Assembly (NCBI RefSeq): GCF_001854885.1
Contig: NZ_MDDV01000017.1
Location: 442-64,441, forward strand
Direction: 5' to 3'
DNA length: 64,000 nt
Origin: Ensifer sp. LCM 4579
GTDB lineage: Bacteria > Pseudomonadota > Alphaproteobacteria > Rhizobiales > Rhizobiaceae
In this document: piece after piece, positions 49,345 through 59,140 of the stretch
Layout: the number at the start of each line of letters is the position of its first letter
Numbering within the stretch: the first letter of the stretch is position 1
Notes under the pieces: model-generated
Told to the model about the DNA's origin: nothing
Seen by the model: only the letters and a program-made list of their open reading frames with translations
Database searches by the model: none
Made by a program: the position numbers and the translations under genes

Positions 49345-50352
49345 ATGATCAGGTTCGTGGCCGTTATTCTATCGCTTCTGGTCTGCCTTTCGCCAGTGAT
49401 CGCGCAGCAGACCTCCGCTGTGCCGGGTCTTCTCAAGAGCCTCGCGGGCCGGGACGATCTCAAGTCCCTGAAGACGATCATCGTCGCCCAGGACGGCGAA
49501 GTGGTCGCGGAAGAGGGCTATCGTGGCCATCGGCCATCGGAATCGACCAATATCAAGTCGGCTTCGAAATCGATCGTCTCGGCGCTCGTCGGCATCGCGA
49601 TCGACAAAGGTCTTCTCACGGGACCGGAGCAGAAGATCGCCCCCATTCTCAAGTCGGATCTGCCTTCCCCGGCCGACCCGCGCATCGGCGACATCACGAT
49701 CGGCAATCTGTTGTCGATGCAGGCGGGATTGGGCCGGCTGTCCGGCCCGAACTATGGTCGCTGGGTTTCAAGCCGCAATTGGGTTCGTTTCGCGCTTGCG
49801 CAGCCGTTCGACGCCGAGCCGGGAGGGCGGATGCTCTATTCGACGGCGTCGACGCATCTCCTGTCGGCGATCCTGACGAAGGTTGGCGGCAAGTCGACCC
49901 TGGCCCTTGCGCGCGAGTGGCTCGGTTCGGTCGATGGGTTCCGCATCGACGCCTGGTCGCGCGATCCGCAGGGGATCTATCTCGGCGGAAACGAGATGGC
50001 CATGACCGCCCGCTCTCTGCTTGCCTTCGGTGAACTCTACCGCAATCGCGGCCGGACGGCGGAGGGGCGCCAGATCATCCCGGACGAGTGGATCGACCTC
50101 TCCTGGCAGCAACACACGAATTCGCGCTTTTCCGGCGATGCCTATGGCTACGGCTGGTTTACCCGGCAGATCGGCGGCGAAGAGGTGCATTTCGCCTGGG
50201 GCTACGGCGGCCAGATGCTCTATATCGTGCCGGATTTGAAGCTGACCGTCGTGATGACCTCCGAACAAGATGGGCCTTCCGCCCGTACCGGCTATCGTGA
50301 CGCACTGCACGGCGTCCTCGCCGACATCATCGACACGCTGGAAGTCGACTGA
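49345..50352 (+). CDS. Secreted serine hydrolase (class C beta-lactamase fold)
   Basis: The 335-residue protein begins with a signal peptide (MIRFVAVILSLLVCLSPVIA). The nucleophile motif SxxK is SASK in NIKSASKSIVSALVG near residue 67, and IGNLLSMQAGLGRL near 115 is typical of the 6-aminohexanoate-dimer hydrolase/esterase group. A GYGWFTRQIGGEEVHFAWGYGGQ segment near 270 corresponds to the third active-site region. Substrate is unknown; penicillin resistance should not be inferred. ATG 49345 is used; a GTG at 49339 is also in frame. Confidence 0.85.
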   Translation: MIRFVAVILSLLVCLSPVIAQQTSAVPGLLKSLAGRDDLKSLKTIIVAQDGEVVAEEGYRGHRPSESTNIKSASKSIVSALVGIAIDKGLLTGPEQKIAPILKSDLPSPADPRIGDITIGNLLSMQAGLGRLSGPNYGRWVSSRNWVRFALAQPFDAEPGGRMLYSTASTHLLSAILTKVGGKSTLALAREWLGSVDGFRIDAWSRDPQGIYLGGNEMAMTARSLLAFGELYRNRGRTAEGRQIIPDEWIDLSWQQHTNSRFSGDAYGYGWFTRQIGGEEVHFAWGYGGQMLYIVPDLKLTVVMTSEQDGPSARTGYRDALHGVLADIIDTLEVD

Positions 50353-50399
50353 TGAAATCCTCCGCGCTCGTGCATCCGCAGGAACGTATCGCGCGGCTC

Positions 50400-50435
50400 A
50401 AAAAAGACCGCCACGAAACGCGTGGTTTCGTGGCG
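50400..50435 (-). terminator. Intrinsic terminator for the peroxiredoxin gene
   Basis: A perfect 10-bp stem (50409-50418 with 50426-50435, CGCCACGAAA/TTTCGTGGCG, loop of 7) is followed on the minus strand by GTC and six T residues (50400-50405). It lies 35 bases after the peroxiredoxin stop codon and may also end the convergent hydrolase transcript. Confidence 0.8.
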
Positions 50436-50469
50436 AAAGATGGGACCTGTGCCCGGTTGGCCAGCGGTC

Positions 50470-51129
50470 TCAAGCCGTCGGCTGCTTGGTCTTCCTGAGA
50501 TAGGGCAGGACCGTCTCGAAGGAGCCGAAGCGCTGGACGGCATCCTCGTTCGACACCGCGGCCGTGATGATGACATCCTCGCCCTGTTTCCAGTTGGCGG
50601 GCGTTGCCACCTGATGCTTGGCGGTGAGCTGGATCGAATCGATCGCTCGCAGGATCTCATCGAAATTGCGGCCGGTCGTCATCGGATAGCTCAGCATCAG
50701 CTTGATCTTCTTGTCCGGGCCGATGACGTAGACCGATCGCACCGTCGCATTGTCGGCAGGCGTGCGGCCCTCGGAAGTGTCCCCGGCGTCGGCCGGCAGC
50801 ATGTCGTAAAGCTTGGCAACCTTGAGATCGCGATCGCCGATCAGCGGATATTCGACGTCAAAGCCGGTCGCGAGCTTGATGTCGCTCTTCCACTTGGCAT
50901 GGCTCTCGACCGGATCGACGGAGATGCCGATGATCTTGACGCCGCGTTTGCGGAATTCGCTTTCCACTCCCGCCATGGCGCCGAGTTCGGTGGTGCATAC
51001 GGGCGTGAAATTCTTCGGGTGGGAGAAGAGGACCGCCCATCCGTCGCCGATCCATTCGTGGAAATTAATCGTTCCATGCGTGGTATCGGCCGTGAAATCG
51101 GGGGCAGTGTCGTTGATGCGCAGGGCCAT
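50470..51129 (-). CDS. 1-Cys peroxiredoxin (Prx6-type)
   Basis: The 219-residue protein has the peroxidatic cysteine Cys45 in HPKNFTPVCTTELG and no second cysteine, so it is a 1-Cys type. The long C-terminal extension (ANWKQGEDVIITAAVSNEDA, ETVLPYLRKTKQP) is characteristic of the Prx6 group. It should reduce hydrogen and organic peroxides in the cytoplasm. The ATG at 51129 follows AAGGAGCAC; an in-frame upstream start at 51174 is unlikely. Confidence 0.93.
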   Translation of the reverse strand: MALRINDTAPDFTADTTHGTINFHEWIGDGWAVLFSHPKNFTPVCTTELGAMAGVESEFRKRGVKIIGISVDPVESHAKWKSDIKLATGFDVEYPLIGDRDLKVAKLYDMLPADAGDTSEGRTPADNATVRSVYVIGPDKKIKLMLSYPMTTGRNFDEILRAIDSIQLTAKHQVATPANWKQGEDVIITAAVSNEDAVQRFGSFETVLPYLRKTKQPTA

Positions 51130-51316
51130 GATGTGCTCCTTTCGTGCCGGAGGAATTGCGCAAGAATAGCGCAAACGGCAAAGTTTTCGAGACCGAAACG
51201 CGTCGTCGCTCCCGGCAATGAGACAGATCGTCCGGCTTCACGCCGGCCGGCTCGTAGGCCAGGTGCCTCGGCCGCATTGCGTTGACACCCCGGGGCCGCT
51301 GGCGCATAGAATGCCG

Positions 51317-51408
51317 CCATTCCGAGGGGAGCGCCGGGCGGCGCTGAGACGGTGGTGAGCCGGACCCTTGAACCTGATCCGGGTCATGCCGGCGTAGGAA
51401 CGGAATGG
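51317..51408 (+). promoter_or_regulatory. TPP riboswitch (THI-box)
   Basis: The conserved elements occur in order: CCATTCCG closing the P1 stem (51317-51324), GAGGGGAGC, GGCGCTGAGAC, then ACCCTTGAACCTGATCCGGG, TCATGCCGGCGTAGGAA and the returning CGGAATGG (51401-51408). This is a thiamin pyrophosphate aptamer. It lies 72 bases before thiD, a thiamin biosynthesis gene, and should repress it when TPP is plentiful. Confidence 0.95.
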
Positions 51409-51480
51409 GTCGCCATCGGCAAGCCAAGCCAATTCTTCGCCTCGCCGGATCTCCGTGACGTTTTGTCGGGAGTTCGATCG

Positions 51481-52299
51481 ATGATGCCTCCTCGCCCCAA
51501 TGCGCCGGTGGCGCTCACCATTGCCGGATCGGATTCGGGCGGCGGTGCCGGCATCCAGGCCGATCTCAAGACCTTCTCGGCGCTCGGGGTTTACGGTGCA
51601 AGCGTCGTCACGGCGATCACCGCGCAGAACACCAGGGGTGTCGCCGCGGTGGAGGACGTCTCGGCGCGCATGGTGGCGGCACAGATGGAAGCGGTTTTTA
51701 GCGACCTGGACGTGAAGGCGGTGAAGATCGGCATGGTGTCGCGACAGGAGACAATTGCCGTCATTGCCGGTGGTCTGCGCCGCTATGGCAGGCTTGCGGT
51801 CGTCGACCCGGTGATGGTTGCAACCTCCGGCGATCGTCTGCTGCGCCCGGGGGCGATCGCAGCACTCATCGAAGACCTGCTGCCGCTGGCACTTGTCGCG
51901 ACTCCGAACCTGGCCGAAGCGGCACTTCTGACCGGCCGTCCGACCGCCGAGTGCGAAGAGGAGATGGTGCGCCAGGCCGAGGCGCTCTTGAAGACTGGAG
52001 CCCGTTCCGTGCTGGTCAAAGGAGGGCACTTGGCCGGTGGCGACGCGACGGACTTTTTCCTCGACGGCCAAACCTTGCTGCGTCTGCCGGCGCCACGCAT
52101 AGAGACGCACAATGATCATGGTACCGGCTGCACGCTTTCAGCTGCGATCGCCGCGGGCCTCGCGTCGGGGCAGTCGCTCGCCGAAGCGGTCCGCGCAGCC
52201 AAGCATTATCTGCATGGAGCAATTTCCGCCGCCGATGACCTGAAGGTCGGCCAGGGGCGCGGACCGGTGCACCATTTCCACCGTTGGTGGAGCTCTTAA
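51481..52299 (+). CDS. thiD: Hydroxymethylpyrimidine/phosphomethylpyrimidine kinase
   Basis: The 272-residue protein matches Thi[42 protein letters not shown] at the start, [11 protein letters not shown] near 81, and the anion-hole [21 protein letters not shown] near 212. It phosphorylates hydroxymethylpyrimidine twice in thiamin synthesis. The ATG at 51481 (start of MMPPRPN) has GGGAG upstream; a longer in-frame reading from 51352 would run through the TPP riboswitch and is rejected. The gene appears monocistronic. Confidence 0.95.
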   Translation: MMPPRPNAPVALTIAGSDSGGGAGIQADLKTFSALGVYGASVVTAITAQNTRGVAAVEDVSARMVAAQMEAVFSDLDVKAVKIGMVSRQETIAVIAGGLRRYGRLAVVDPVMVATSGDRLLRPGAIAALIEDLLPLALVATPNLAEAALLTGRPTAECEEEMVRQAEALLKTGARSVLVKGGHLAGGDATDFFLDGQTLLRLPAPRIETHNDHGTGCTLSAAIAAGLASGQSLAEAVRAAKHYLHGAISAADDLKVGQGRGPVHHFHRWWSS

Positions 52300-52402
52300 C
52301 CGCAATTGGGACGAATCGGCGGCCTGCTGCCGTGCTGTTGCCATGGTTGAGCTTAAAAAGTCTATCGTCTATGGTTAACGAAAGACAGCGGGTTCTGGCG
52401 AT

Positions 52403-52615
52403 ATGCACTTTCTTGCTCGTCGACTGGAGGCTTTCAATCGTGACGAACTGCCGGACTGGCGGCAGTCGCCAAGCCTGTTGTGGCGTGCGCTCCTGTTCGC
52501 GCCCCGGCTGATCGAATATTTCCTGTTTTACCTTCTGGCGTTCGGCGCCCTGATGGCGGCGATCGTCCTCATGGTTGCGGCTTGGATCGTCGGCCTCGAC
52601 CGCAAGTCCAATTGA
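52403..52615 (+). CDS. Small single-pass membrane protein, hypothetical
   Basis: The predicted 70-residue protein has one long hydrophobic stretch (about residues 36-63, IEYFLFYLLAFGALMAAIVLMVAAWIV) after a polar N terminus rich in Arg, Asp and Pro, and ends GLDRKSN. No family was recognised and the ribosome-binding site is weak (GGGTTCTGGCG). The composition is convincingly membrane-like. Confidence 0.55.
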   Translation: MHFLARRLEAFNRDELPDWRQSPSLLWRALLFAPRLIEYFLFYLLAFGALMAAIVLMVAAWIVGLDRKSN

Positions 52616-52786
52616 ATCGATCGCACGGCGCTCCTGAACCAGGAAACCGTTGCCGGTTTCTCTTACCGCCTCCGCGTTATCCATGAGCGCGCCACGCGCG
52701 CAAGGGCCAAGTCGTCAAACGGCTGCAGGGCTTTGACGTCTCTGCCGATGCATTCGAACGGCAGGCCACACCTGGCGCTCGAAGAG

Positions 52787-52817
52787 AAGGAATAAAAGGC
52801 GGCGATGACGCCGCCTT
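52787..52817 (-). terminator. Intrinsic terminator of the exo operon after exoP
   Basis: AAGGCGGCG (52796-52804), loop ATGA and CGCCGCCTT (52809-52817) form a perfect 9-bp stem. Read on the minus strand it is followed by TTATTCCTT, 64 bases after the exoP stop codon. The rest of 52616-52880 has no gene. Confidence 0.8.
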
Positions 52818-52880
52818 CACGGATGCACGTCTCCTCGAAACAAACAGACTTGAGGCGGAGGTCGCCGAAGGATTCGCGGG

Positions 52881-55250
52881 TCAGGCGGCCGTGTAGCGTG
52901 CCTCGGGTACATCCGGTTCGATGTAGTATTTGCCGTAACGGTGCCGATATTTCTCCGCACCGTCGAAGTCGCTGTATTTCTGCAGCTCCTTCATATCGGT
53001 CTTGTTGAGAATGACGCCGAGAACCTTGGCGTCGATCTGCGGCTCGGAATTGAGGAGATCACGCACGAGCCTTGTCGGTGTCCTGCCCCATTCGACGACG
53101 AAGAGAACGCCGTCGGCGAGTGGCGCGAAGGCCTTCGCATCGACCACCGGGGCGAGGGCCGCGAGGTCGACGACGACATAGTCGAAGGAATTGCGGGCGT
53201 TCTCGATCAGCCCCGCCATGGCAGGCGATGCGAGCAATTCATTGCTCTGATGTCGCCTTTCGTTCGATGTGCCGCCGCCTGCGGGCAGGATTGCGAGCTT
53301 GGAGCGCTGATCCACCTTGATGCCTGCGGGCCAAGTGGCCTCGCCCGTCAGCACTTCGAACAGCCCTCCACGCGGCGCAGGCGTGATCAACCGGGTCAGG
53401 CCGGGCTTGCGGATATCCGCGTCGATCAGCAAGGTTCTCTTGCCGCTTGCGGCGAGAAGCGCCGCAAAGTTTGCCGCCACGACCGATTTGCCCTCGTCGG
53501 GCAGCGCGGAGGCGATTGCGATCACCCGGCTCTCGTTGCCGGGCAACATGTGATCGCAGGCGAGTTTTGCATTCCGGAAGGTCTCCGCGAAGGCCGAGCG
53601 TGGCGCTTCGATGACGAGGCGCGAGAGTCGCGGGAATGGCAGAGAAGTCTCCTCCGATTCCTGTGGCGGGCGGTCGGAGCCGAATCGCGCCCGCACGAGC
53701 TCCGACGCTTTCTTGTGCCGGGACCCGACCAGGGGCAGGTAACCGAGCGATCGGTGGCCGAGGGCCGAGCGTACGTCACCTTCCGTGCGGAACGTCCGTT
53801 CGCGGAATTCCAGAAATGCCGCATAGGCACCGCCGACCAGAAGTCCGAGCACCGCCGAAAGCGCGAGCGTCATCGTCTTCTTCGGGCTCGAGGGTCCAAC
53901 CGGAACACCGGCCTCGGAAATGACGCGAGCCTTGGCGATCGGGAAGGAGCGCTGCTGTGTCGCCTGCTCGTAGCGGCCAAGATAGGACTCGTAGAGCGAC
54001 TTCAGCGCCGCAGCTTTCTGTTCCAGCCCGCGCAATTGCACGAGCGCTTGGCTGGAGTCGGAATTCTTGCCGGCAATACCTTCGATGCTCTCGCGCAGGG
54101 ATGCCTCGCGCGAGCGGGCGACTTCATATTCGTTCCGGTAGCTGGCCGTCAGCTGCTGCAGTTCCTGATAGATCTGCCGCGCGATGTCCTCGCGCTCTCG
54201 GCGCAGCGAGACGGCCTGGGGATGGTCCTCCCCGAAATTTTCGGAGACTTCGCGTTCGCGCTTGCCAATGGCGAGATAGCGGGTGCGGAGCTCCTTTATC
54301 ACCGAATTGTCGCCCTCTTTTGGGGAGATGGTGGCGTTCTTGACCGCGCCCTCCGGTCCCTGATCGACAATAGATTTGTACTGGTTGTAGCGTGCCGAGG
54401 CGCTCGCCGTGTCCGCCTGTGCGACGATGAGCTGACCGTTGAGATCGGCGAGCTGTTGCTCGGACATCAGTTCGCCGCGGGCGGCCGTGAGCCCCTTTTC
54501 GCTGCGGAAACGTTCGACTTCGAGGGCCGCCGTCTGCGAACGCTGTCTCAGGTCATCGAGCCGCTCCTGCAGCCAGACTGTCGCCCGCTCCGTCGCTTCG
54601 AAATTGGCGTTCAACTGATCCGTGAGATAGGCGTCGGCATAGGCCCGGGTCACCGTAGCCGCCAGACGCGGATCGCTGGAGCGGTAGGTGAGCGCCACCA
54701 CCGAGCTTCGTGACACGCGCTCGACATTCAGTGCCTGCTGCAGGAGTGCGGCCGCCTGCAGCCGACGTCCGTTGCGCGCAGCCTCTTCCGAGACAGCCGG
54801 TCCACTCGAAAAGATACCGGTTGCCGACTTCACCCAGCCCATGACGATTGCGACCGGCGAACGCGGTGGATTGAGGATCGTCTCGTTCTCCGAAAGGTTC
54901 AGCGCGTCCACCACGCGCAGCGCCAGTTCGCCGGACTTCAGGATTTCCACGGCGCTTGCTATCTGGTTGTCGAGCAACTGGCTGTTCGTGGGTGTTCTCT
55001 CCTCCTCGGCATATTTCGACAGGTCATCGTCGAGAAGGATGCTCGTCATCGAGGTATAGAGCGGCGTCGTGAAGAGGAGATAGGCGACTCCGAGCATGAT
55101 GAAGAGCACCATGAAGCCCACCACCAACCGCGCCCGGCGAATGACGGCGGCAAAAAGCCGATCGAGATCGATAAAGCCGTCCGGCTGGTCGTCGCGGGGT
55201 ATGATGCTCAATGGCACGCTTTTCTGTTTCATCGGGGCCGCTCTGTTCAT
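52881..55250 (-). CDS. exoP: Succinoglycan chain-length determinant / BY-kinase
   Basis: The 789-residue inner-membrane protein has an N-terminal Wzz-like domain with a membrane segment near residue 45 (LVVGFMVLFIMLGVAYLL), a long coiled-coil periplasmic part (about 180-430), a second membrane segment after the PSSPKKTMT proline motif (~460) and a cytoplasmic BY-kinase with Walker A ALPDEGKS (~583), A' TLLIDADIRKPG and B FDYVVVDLA. The C terminus has a tyrosine cluster (YRHRYGKYYIEP). It controls polymerisation and export of the exopolysaccharide. GGAGAAGAAT precedes the ATG at 55250; an ATG at 55232 is possible. Earlier in-frame residues overlap exoN. Confidence 0.95.
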   Translation of the reverse strand: MNRAAPMKQKSVPLSIIPRDDQPDGFIDLDRLFAAVIRRARLVVGFMVLFIMLGVAYLLFTTPLYTSMTSILLDDDLSKYAEEERTPTNSQLLDNQIASAVEILKSGELALRVVDALNLSENETILNPPRSPVAIVMGWVKSATGIFSSGPAVSEEAARNGRRLQAAALLQQALNVERVSRSSVVALTYRSSDPRLAATVTRAYADAYLTDQLNANFEATERATVWLQERLDDLRQRSQTAALEVERFRSEKGLTAARGELMSEQQLADLNGQLIVAQADTASASARYNQYKSIVDQGPEGAVKNATISPKEGDNSVIKELRTRYLAIGKREREVSENFGEDHPQAVSLRREREDIARQIYQELQQLTASYRNEYEVARSREASLRESIEGIAGKNSDSSQALVQLRGLEQKAAALKSLYESYLGRYEQATQQRSFPIAKARVISEAGVPVGPSSPKKTMTLALSAVLGLLVGGAYAAFLEFRERTFRTEGDVRSALGHRSLGYLPLVGSRHKKASELVRARFGSDRPPQESEETSLPFPRLSRLVIEAPRSAFAETFRNAKLACDHMLPGNESRVIAIASALPDEGKSVVAANFAALLAASGKRTLLIDADIRKPGLTRLITPAPRGGLFEVLTGEATWPAGIKVDQRSKLAILPAGGGTSNERRHQSNELLASPAMAGLIENARNSFDYVVVDLAALAPVVDAKAFAPLADGVLFVVEWGRTPTRLVRDLLNSEPQIDAKVLGVILNKTDMKELQKYSDFDGAEKYRHRYGKYYIEPDVPEARYTAA

Positions 55251-55302
55251 ATTCTTCTCCGGTCCTCTTCCGGTGGCCGTGACCGACCACCGGGGAATCT
55301 TC

Positions 55303-56208
55303 TTATGCCGCGCGGGTGCGGCTTTCGTGAGACAGGACGATTTCGCGAACAGACTGGAACACGGTTTCGCCGATATCCGCTCGAGCAAGCGCGAAGGTGA
55401 CGTTGGCCTCGATGAAGCCCTGCTTGGAGCCGCAATCGAAGGTGCGGCCTTCATAGGGATGAGCGTGGAAGGCTTGCTCGGCCGAAAGCTTGAGCATGCC
55501 GTCCGTCAATTGGATCTCGTTGCCGGCGCCACGCGGCTGGTGCGCCAGGATCGAGAATATCTCCGGTTGCAGGATATAGCGGCCGTTGAGATAGTAGTTG
55601 GAGGGCGCTTTGCCGGGCGCCGGCTTCTCGACCATTTCGCTCACGGCGAAGCCGTGCCGCACAGCATCACCCTTGCCGACGATGCCGTATTTGGAGGCGT
55701 CTTCGGGCGTGCATTGCTCGACGCCGACGACATTGCCGCCGACTTCGCGGTAAAGCTCCATGAGCCCGGCCATGCAGCCGCGCCGGCCGAAGGAGACCAT
55801 GTCCGGCAGCAACAGCGCGAACGGCTCGTCGCCGATGAGATCGCGGGCACACCAGACCGCATGGCCGAGGCCGAGAGGCGCCTGCTGGCGGGTGAAACTG
55901 ACGGATCCTGCCTTCGGCAGCATGGCCTCCAACTCGGAGATCTGCGCCTCCTTGCCCGAGCGCGAGAGTGAGGAAATGAGCTCCGGAGTGTCGTCGAAAT
56001 GATCCTCGATCGCCTGCTTGTTTCGGCTGGTGACGAAGACGACGTGCTCGATTCCGGCTTCGCGCGCTTCGTCGACGGCGTATTGTACCACGGGCCGATC
56101 GACGATGGTCAACATCTCCTTCGGCACAGCCTTCGTGGCGGGAAGGAATCGCGTTCCGCTTCCGGCCACGGGGATCACTGCTTTCCTGACGGTCCTGATA
56201 CGGTCCAT
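55303..56208 (-). CDS. exoN: UTP-glucose-1-phosphate uridylyltransferase
   Basis: The 301-residue enzyme starts [32 protein letters not shown], the nucleotide-binding region of GalU-type enzymes, and contains [13 protein letters not shown] and [15 protein letters not shown]. It forms UDP-glucose, the donor for the side-chain glucosyltransferases encoded upstream in the operon. It lies 52 bases before exoP and 27 bases after exoO. Confidence 0.95.
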   Translation of the reverse strand: MDRIRTVRKAVIPVAGSGTRFLPATKAVPKEMLTIVDRPVVQYAVDEAREAGIEHVVFVTSRNKQAIEDHFDDTPELISSLSRSGKEAQISELEAMLPKAGSVSFTRQQAPLGLGHAVWCARDLIGDEPFALLLPDMVSFGRRGCMAGLMELYREVGGNVVGVEQCTPEDASKYGIVGKGDAVRHGFAVSEMVEKPAPGKAPSNYYLNGRYILQPEIFSILAHQPRGAGNEIQLTDGMLKLSAEQAFHAHPYEGRTFDCGSKQGFIEANVTFALARADIGETVFQSVREIVLSHESRTRAA

Positions 56209-56235
56209 GGTATCATCCTTTGCTCGTATGGGAAT

Positions 56236-57231
56236 TTAGCCCAAGGGGGATCGTTCGGCCGCCGCCGTCATGGCGGCGGGATGTTTCGGCCGCGCCGTCA
56301 GGCGGCGCAACCGGGCGGCGATCGGCATGCTTAGATGCCGAAGCGCAAGTGGGTCGGCGAGCGCGGTCCTCAGCGCGCCGGCCAATGATCTCTTCTTCAA
56401 TTGATCGACGAGGACGAGAAACGAACGCGCCTGGCGGAAGCCGCGTTTGCGCTTCAGCTGCATCCTTTGGGAGAGGGGATCGAGCGCGTAGCGGCTGAGG
56501 AAGATTTCGTCGGCGGCCATCATCGCGTCTATATGCTCGATCCTCAAGACGCGCGAGATCGAACCTTCGCGGATATGATAGGCGTAACCGGCGGAGGGCT
56601 CCACGGCGCAGCGCCCGCCGCAGGCAAGCGCGGAGGCGAGTAAGATATAGTCTTCGCCGATGCGCAGGACCTCGTCGAACCGCAGGCCATGCGCCTCGAG
56701 AAACCTGCGCTCGAAGACCGGCTTCATATAGCCGAAATTGTGTTCCGAGCGGAAAATCACATTCGACTCGATGAAGGCGGGGAGCGTGAGCTCCCCGAGT
56801 TCCGCAAGCGCCGCTTCCGGGAACATTCTGACGCTGCAGCCGTCGAGGGAGACCACATCGAGATTGTCGACCACGACCGGCGCCTGAGCCGCCTCGGCGC
56901 GGTCGATCATCCGCCTCAGCCGCCACGGCTCCACCGTATCGTCTGCATCGAGAATGGCGATCCACCGGCCGCGCGCCGCGGCCAGACCGGCATTGCGTGC
57001 ACCGCCAGGTCCACGGTTGCGCTCGAGGGCGATCAGCCGTAGCCGAGGGTGCTGCATCGCTGCGACGACGGCAGCGGTCGCGTCGGACGAGCAATCGTCG
57101 ACGACGATCACCTCCGTGGAGACGCCCTCCTGGGCAAGGGCGCTGTCGACGGCGCGGCTGATCGTGTCGGCGGCATTGAAAGCAGCGACGACGAAGGTCA
57201 CGTCCGGGCTGTCGAGGCTCGCTTTGTTCAT
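56236..57231 (-). CDS. exoO: Family 2 glycosyltransferase, succinoglycan synthesis
   Basis: The 331-residue GT2 protein begins TFVVAAFNAADTISRAVDSALAQEGVSTEVIVVDDCSSD and contains the DxD region WIAILDADDTVEP near 95 and GEDYILLASALA near 185, typical of inverting GT-A enzymes. In S. meliloti ExoO adds the beta-1,6-linked glucose that starts the side chain. Its ATG at 57231 overlaps the exoM stop (57228-57231), so translation is coupled. Confidence 0.92.
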   Translation of the reverse strand: MNKASLDSPDVTFVVAAFNAADTISRAVDSALAQEGVSTEVIVVDDCSSDATAAVVAAMQHPRLRLIALERNRGPGGARNAGLAAARGRWIAILDADDTVEPWRLRRMIDRAEAAQAPVVVDNLDVVSLDGCSVRMFPEAALAELGELTLPAFIESNVIFRSEHNFGYMKPVFERRFLEAHGLRFDEVLRIGEDYILLASALACGGRCAVEPSAGYAYHIREGSISRVLRIEHIDAMMAADEIFLSRYALDPLSQRMQLKRKRGFRQARSFLVLVDQLKKRSLAGALRTALADPLALRHLSMPIAARLRRLTARPKHPAAMTAAAERSPLG

Positions 57232-58154
57232 CGCGACGGCGCCTCCCGAACCCCATACTGCTCGATTGCCTTATGCCCAAGAAGGCCGCTCACGACGCCG
57301 GCATGGAGAAGGCCGCGCAAGGCGTAGCGATAGCGCTGAACCGGTGCTGGAAAGGTGACCGCGGCCGCGAGCACGCAATAGCTGAATTTCGCGGCTGCAA
57401 GCGCCAGATTGCGAAGCTGACCGAGGCCATGTGCTTCTTCGGAGAGTAGCCGGCCATGTGTCTGCCCCGAACGGAAGCGCCGTTTCGCCAGCCAGGAGAC
57501 CGAGGCTCGCGCTTCCGGAACCGGCTCATGGACCCACGCCTCCGGCGCGAAGGCGATTCTTCCGCCAGACCGGCGCATGCCGGTGAAGAAGTCCGTGTCC
57601 TCGCCGCCGCTTCTGCCGAGCGCAAGTTTGAAACGACGGCCATCGAGCGAGGGTGCCTTGAGCTTGAGCAGGGCGTTGCAAGTGTAGCCTGTGCGGATAT
57701 CTCCCCCAACCCAGACCGGCAGCGTCGAATGGAAATCGCCGCGGCGCATCCAGATCGGCGCCGATCGTGCATAATGCGCCCTGACGGGGCCAAGCACGGC
57801 ATCGGCACCCGTAAAGCGGGCGGCCTCCAGGAGCCGCGTGAGCCATTCCGGCGAAGCGGTCTCGTCGTCGTCGATGAAAGCGAGAAAATCTGCGGTGCTG
57901 TTGTCGAGGCAGGCATTGCGGGCGATCGAAATGTTCGATGCCGGACAGTGGAGGTAGGTGATTGCAAAAGGCAGCCCAGGTCGAAGGGCTTCGACGAGCG
58001 CCCGTGCGCTCGGCGTCACATCGTTGTCGGCGACGATGACGGCCACCAGCGCGGCCGATGGCTGCTTCATCGCCGCGAGAGAGCGAAGCGTTTCCGCGAG
58101 TTCCGGCCGGCGGAACGTACAGATGCCGATGTCGATCCGGAGTTGCTCGCTCAT
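57228..58154 (-). CDS. exoM: Family 2 glycosyltransferase, succinoglycan synthesis
   Basis: The 308-residue protein starts MSEQLRIDIGICTFRRPELAETLRSL and has FLAFIDDDETASPEWL near residue 95 as DxD site and GEDTDFFTGMRRSGG near 190. In S. meliloti ExoM adds the fourth sugar, a beta-1,4-glucose, to the lipid-linked backbone. Its ATG at 58154 overlaps the exoA stop by 4 bases. An in-frame extension beyond 58154 overlaps exoA and is not used. Confidence 0.93.
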   Translation of the reverse strand: MSEQLRIDIGICTFRRPELAETLRSLAAMKQPSAALVAVIVADNDVTPSARALVEALRPGLPFAITYLHCPASNISIARNACLDNSTADFLAFIDDDETASPEWLTRLLEAARFTGADAVLGPVRAHYARSAPIWMRRGDFHSTLPVWVGGDIRTGYTCNALLKLKAPSLDGRRFKLALGRSGGEDTDFFTGMRRSGGRIAFAPEAWVHEPVPEARASVSWLAKRRFRSGQTHGRLLSEEAHGLGQLRNLALAAAKFSYCVLAAAVTFPAPVQRYRYALRGLLHAGVVSGLLGHKAIEQYGVREAPSR

Positions 58155-59140
58155 CGTGTCGCCCGGTCCCGGAATGAGAGAAGCTCCCGCCAGAAGCCGG
58201 CGGACCAGGCGATATGCATGACCATAGCCGAAACCGCCGCAAGCGGCCCGTAGGGATTTCGCTGACCAAGCGCGATCCACACGCCATAGCCGAGGCATGC
58301 CGCCGCCCAAACGCCCAAGGGAATGATGGCGGCCCAGTTGATGATGGCGAGAAACGCGCCGACGGCGACGGGCGCCACCGCCATCGGCAGCATCTGCCGC
58401 ACTCCGGGCATGGCGCGGTGTTTCAGGAAATTCCTCGCGCGGCCGCGGCCATAGCCGAAATATTGGCGGAAGAGCGGCCCGATCCTGGTGCGCGGATAAT
58501 AGACCATGCTCGTCTTGTCGGTCATCCAGATGCGGTAGCCGGCCTTTCGCAAGCGGTAGTCGAATTCCGCATCCTCGTTGTGGCTGAAGCTTTCGTCATA
58601 GCCGCCGATTGCCCGGAAGGCATCGATACGCATTAGCGCGTGGTGTCCATGCTCGACCCAGTGGCCTGCCGCCCCGATCCGGTGCTTCGAGCCGCCATTG
58701 CCGAGCTTGGAGTTCTGCGCGACAGCCGTCGCTTTCTGGAAGATGCTGTGGCCGACGGTCTCCATCGCAACGACGACCGAGTCGGCCCCCACGGCGATCG
58801 CTTCTTCCACGAGGCGCACGCAATAGTCGTCCGGATAGGTGGCGTGCGCATCGATGCGGATCAGAAAATCGGCGCCGGTGCCGAACTCGGTGACCGCACG
58901 GTTGATCGCGGCGCTCTGGATGCGTTGCGGATTGTCCAGAAAAAGCAGGCGCGACTCGTCCGCGGCAAGGTCACGGGTGATCTCGCGCGTGCCGTCGGTA
59001 CTGCCCCCGTCGGCTACGACAATCCTCGCATTCAGCGGATCGAGGCAAGGACGAAGCTTCTCGACGAGAGCCTCTATGTGCATGGCCTCATTGAGGCATG
59101 GGATGACGATGAGGCTCGATGTCGAACGGGCCGGGGTCAT
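58151..59140 (-). CDS. exoA: Family 2 glycosyltransferase, second sugar of succinoglycan repeat
   Basis: The 329-residue protein has SLIVIPCLNEAMHIEALVEKL at the start, VVADGGSTDGT, DFLIRIDAHATYPDDY (DxD region, ~92) and the NEDAEFDYRLRKAGYRIW acceptor region, followed by C-terminal hydrophobic segments (VAVGAFLAIINWAAIIPLGVWAAA) that hold it to the inner membrane. ExoA adds the beta-1,3-glucose to the galactose-lipid primer in S. meliloti. It overlaps exoL by 4 bases (59137-59140). Confidence 0.93.
   Translation of the reverse strand: MTPARSTSSLIVIPCLNEAMHIEALVEKLRPCLDPLNARIVVADGGSTDGTREITRDLAADESRLLFLDNPQRIQSAAINRAVTEFGTGADFLIRIDAHATYPDDYCVRLVEEAIAVGADSVVVAMETVGHSIFQKATAVAQNSKLGNGGSKHRIGAAGHWVEHGHHALMRIDAFRAIGGYDESFSHNEDAEFDYRLRKAGYRIWMTDKTSMVYYPRTRIGPLFRQYFGYGRGRARNFLKHRAMPGVRQMLPMAVAPVAVGAFLAIINWAAIIPLGVWAAACLGYGVWIALGQRNPYGPLAAVSAMVMHIAWSAGFWRELLSFRDRATR

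Noticed and set aside
49339-50352. Beta-lactamase resistance enzyme
   Set aside because: Only the SxxK fold motif is shared; the other motifs fit the esterase/6-aminohexanoate hydrolase group.
51352-51480. Upstream extension of thiD
   Set aside because: These bases form the conserved TPP riboswitch, and ThiD homology begins at the ATG at 51481.
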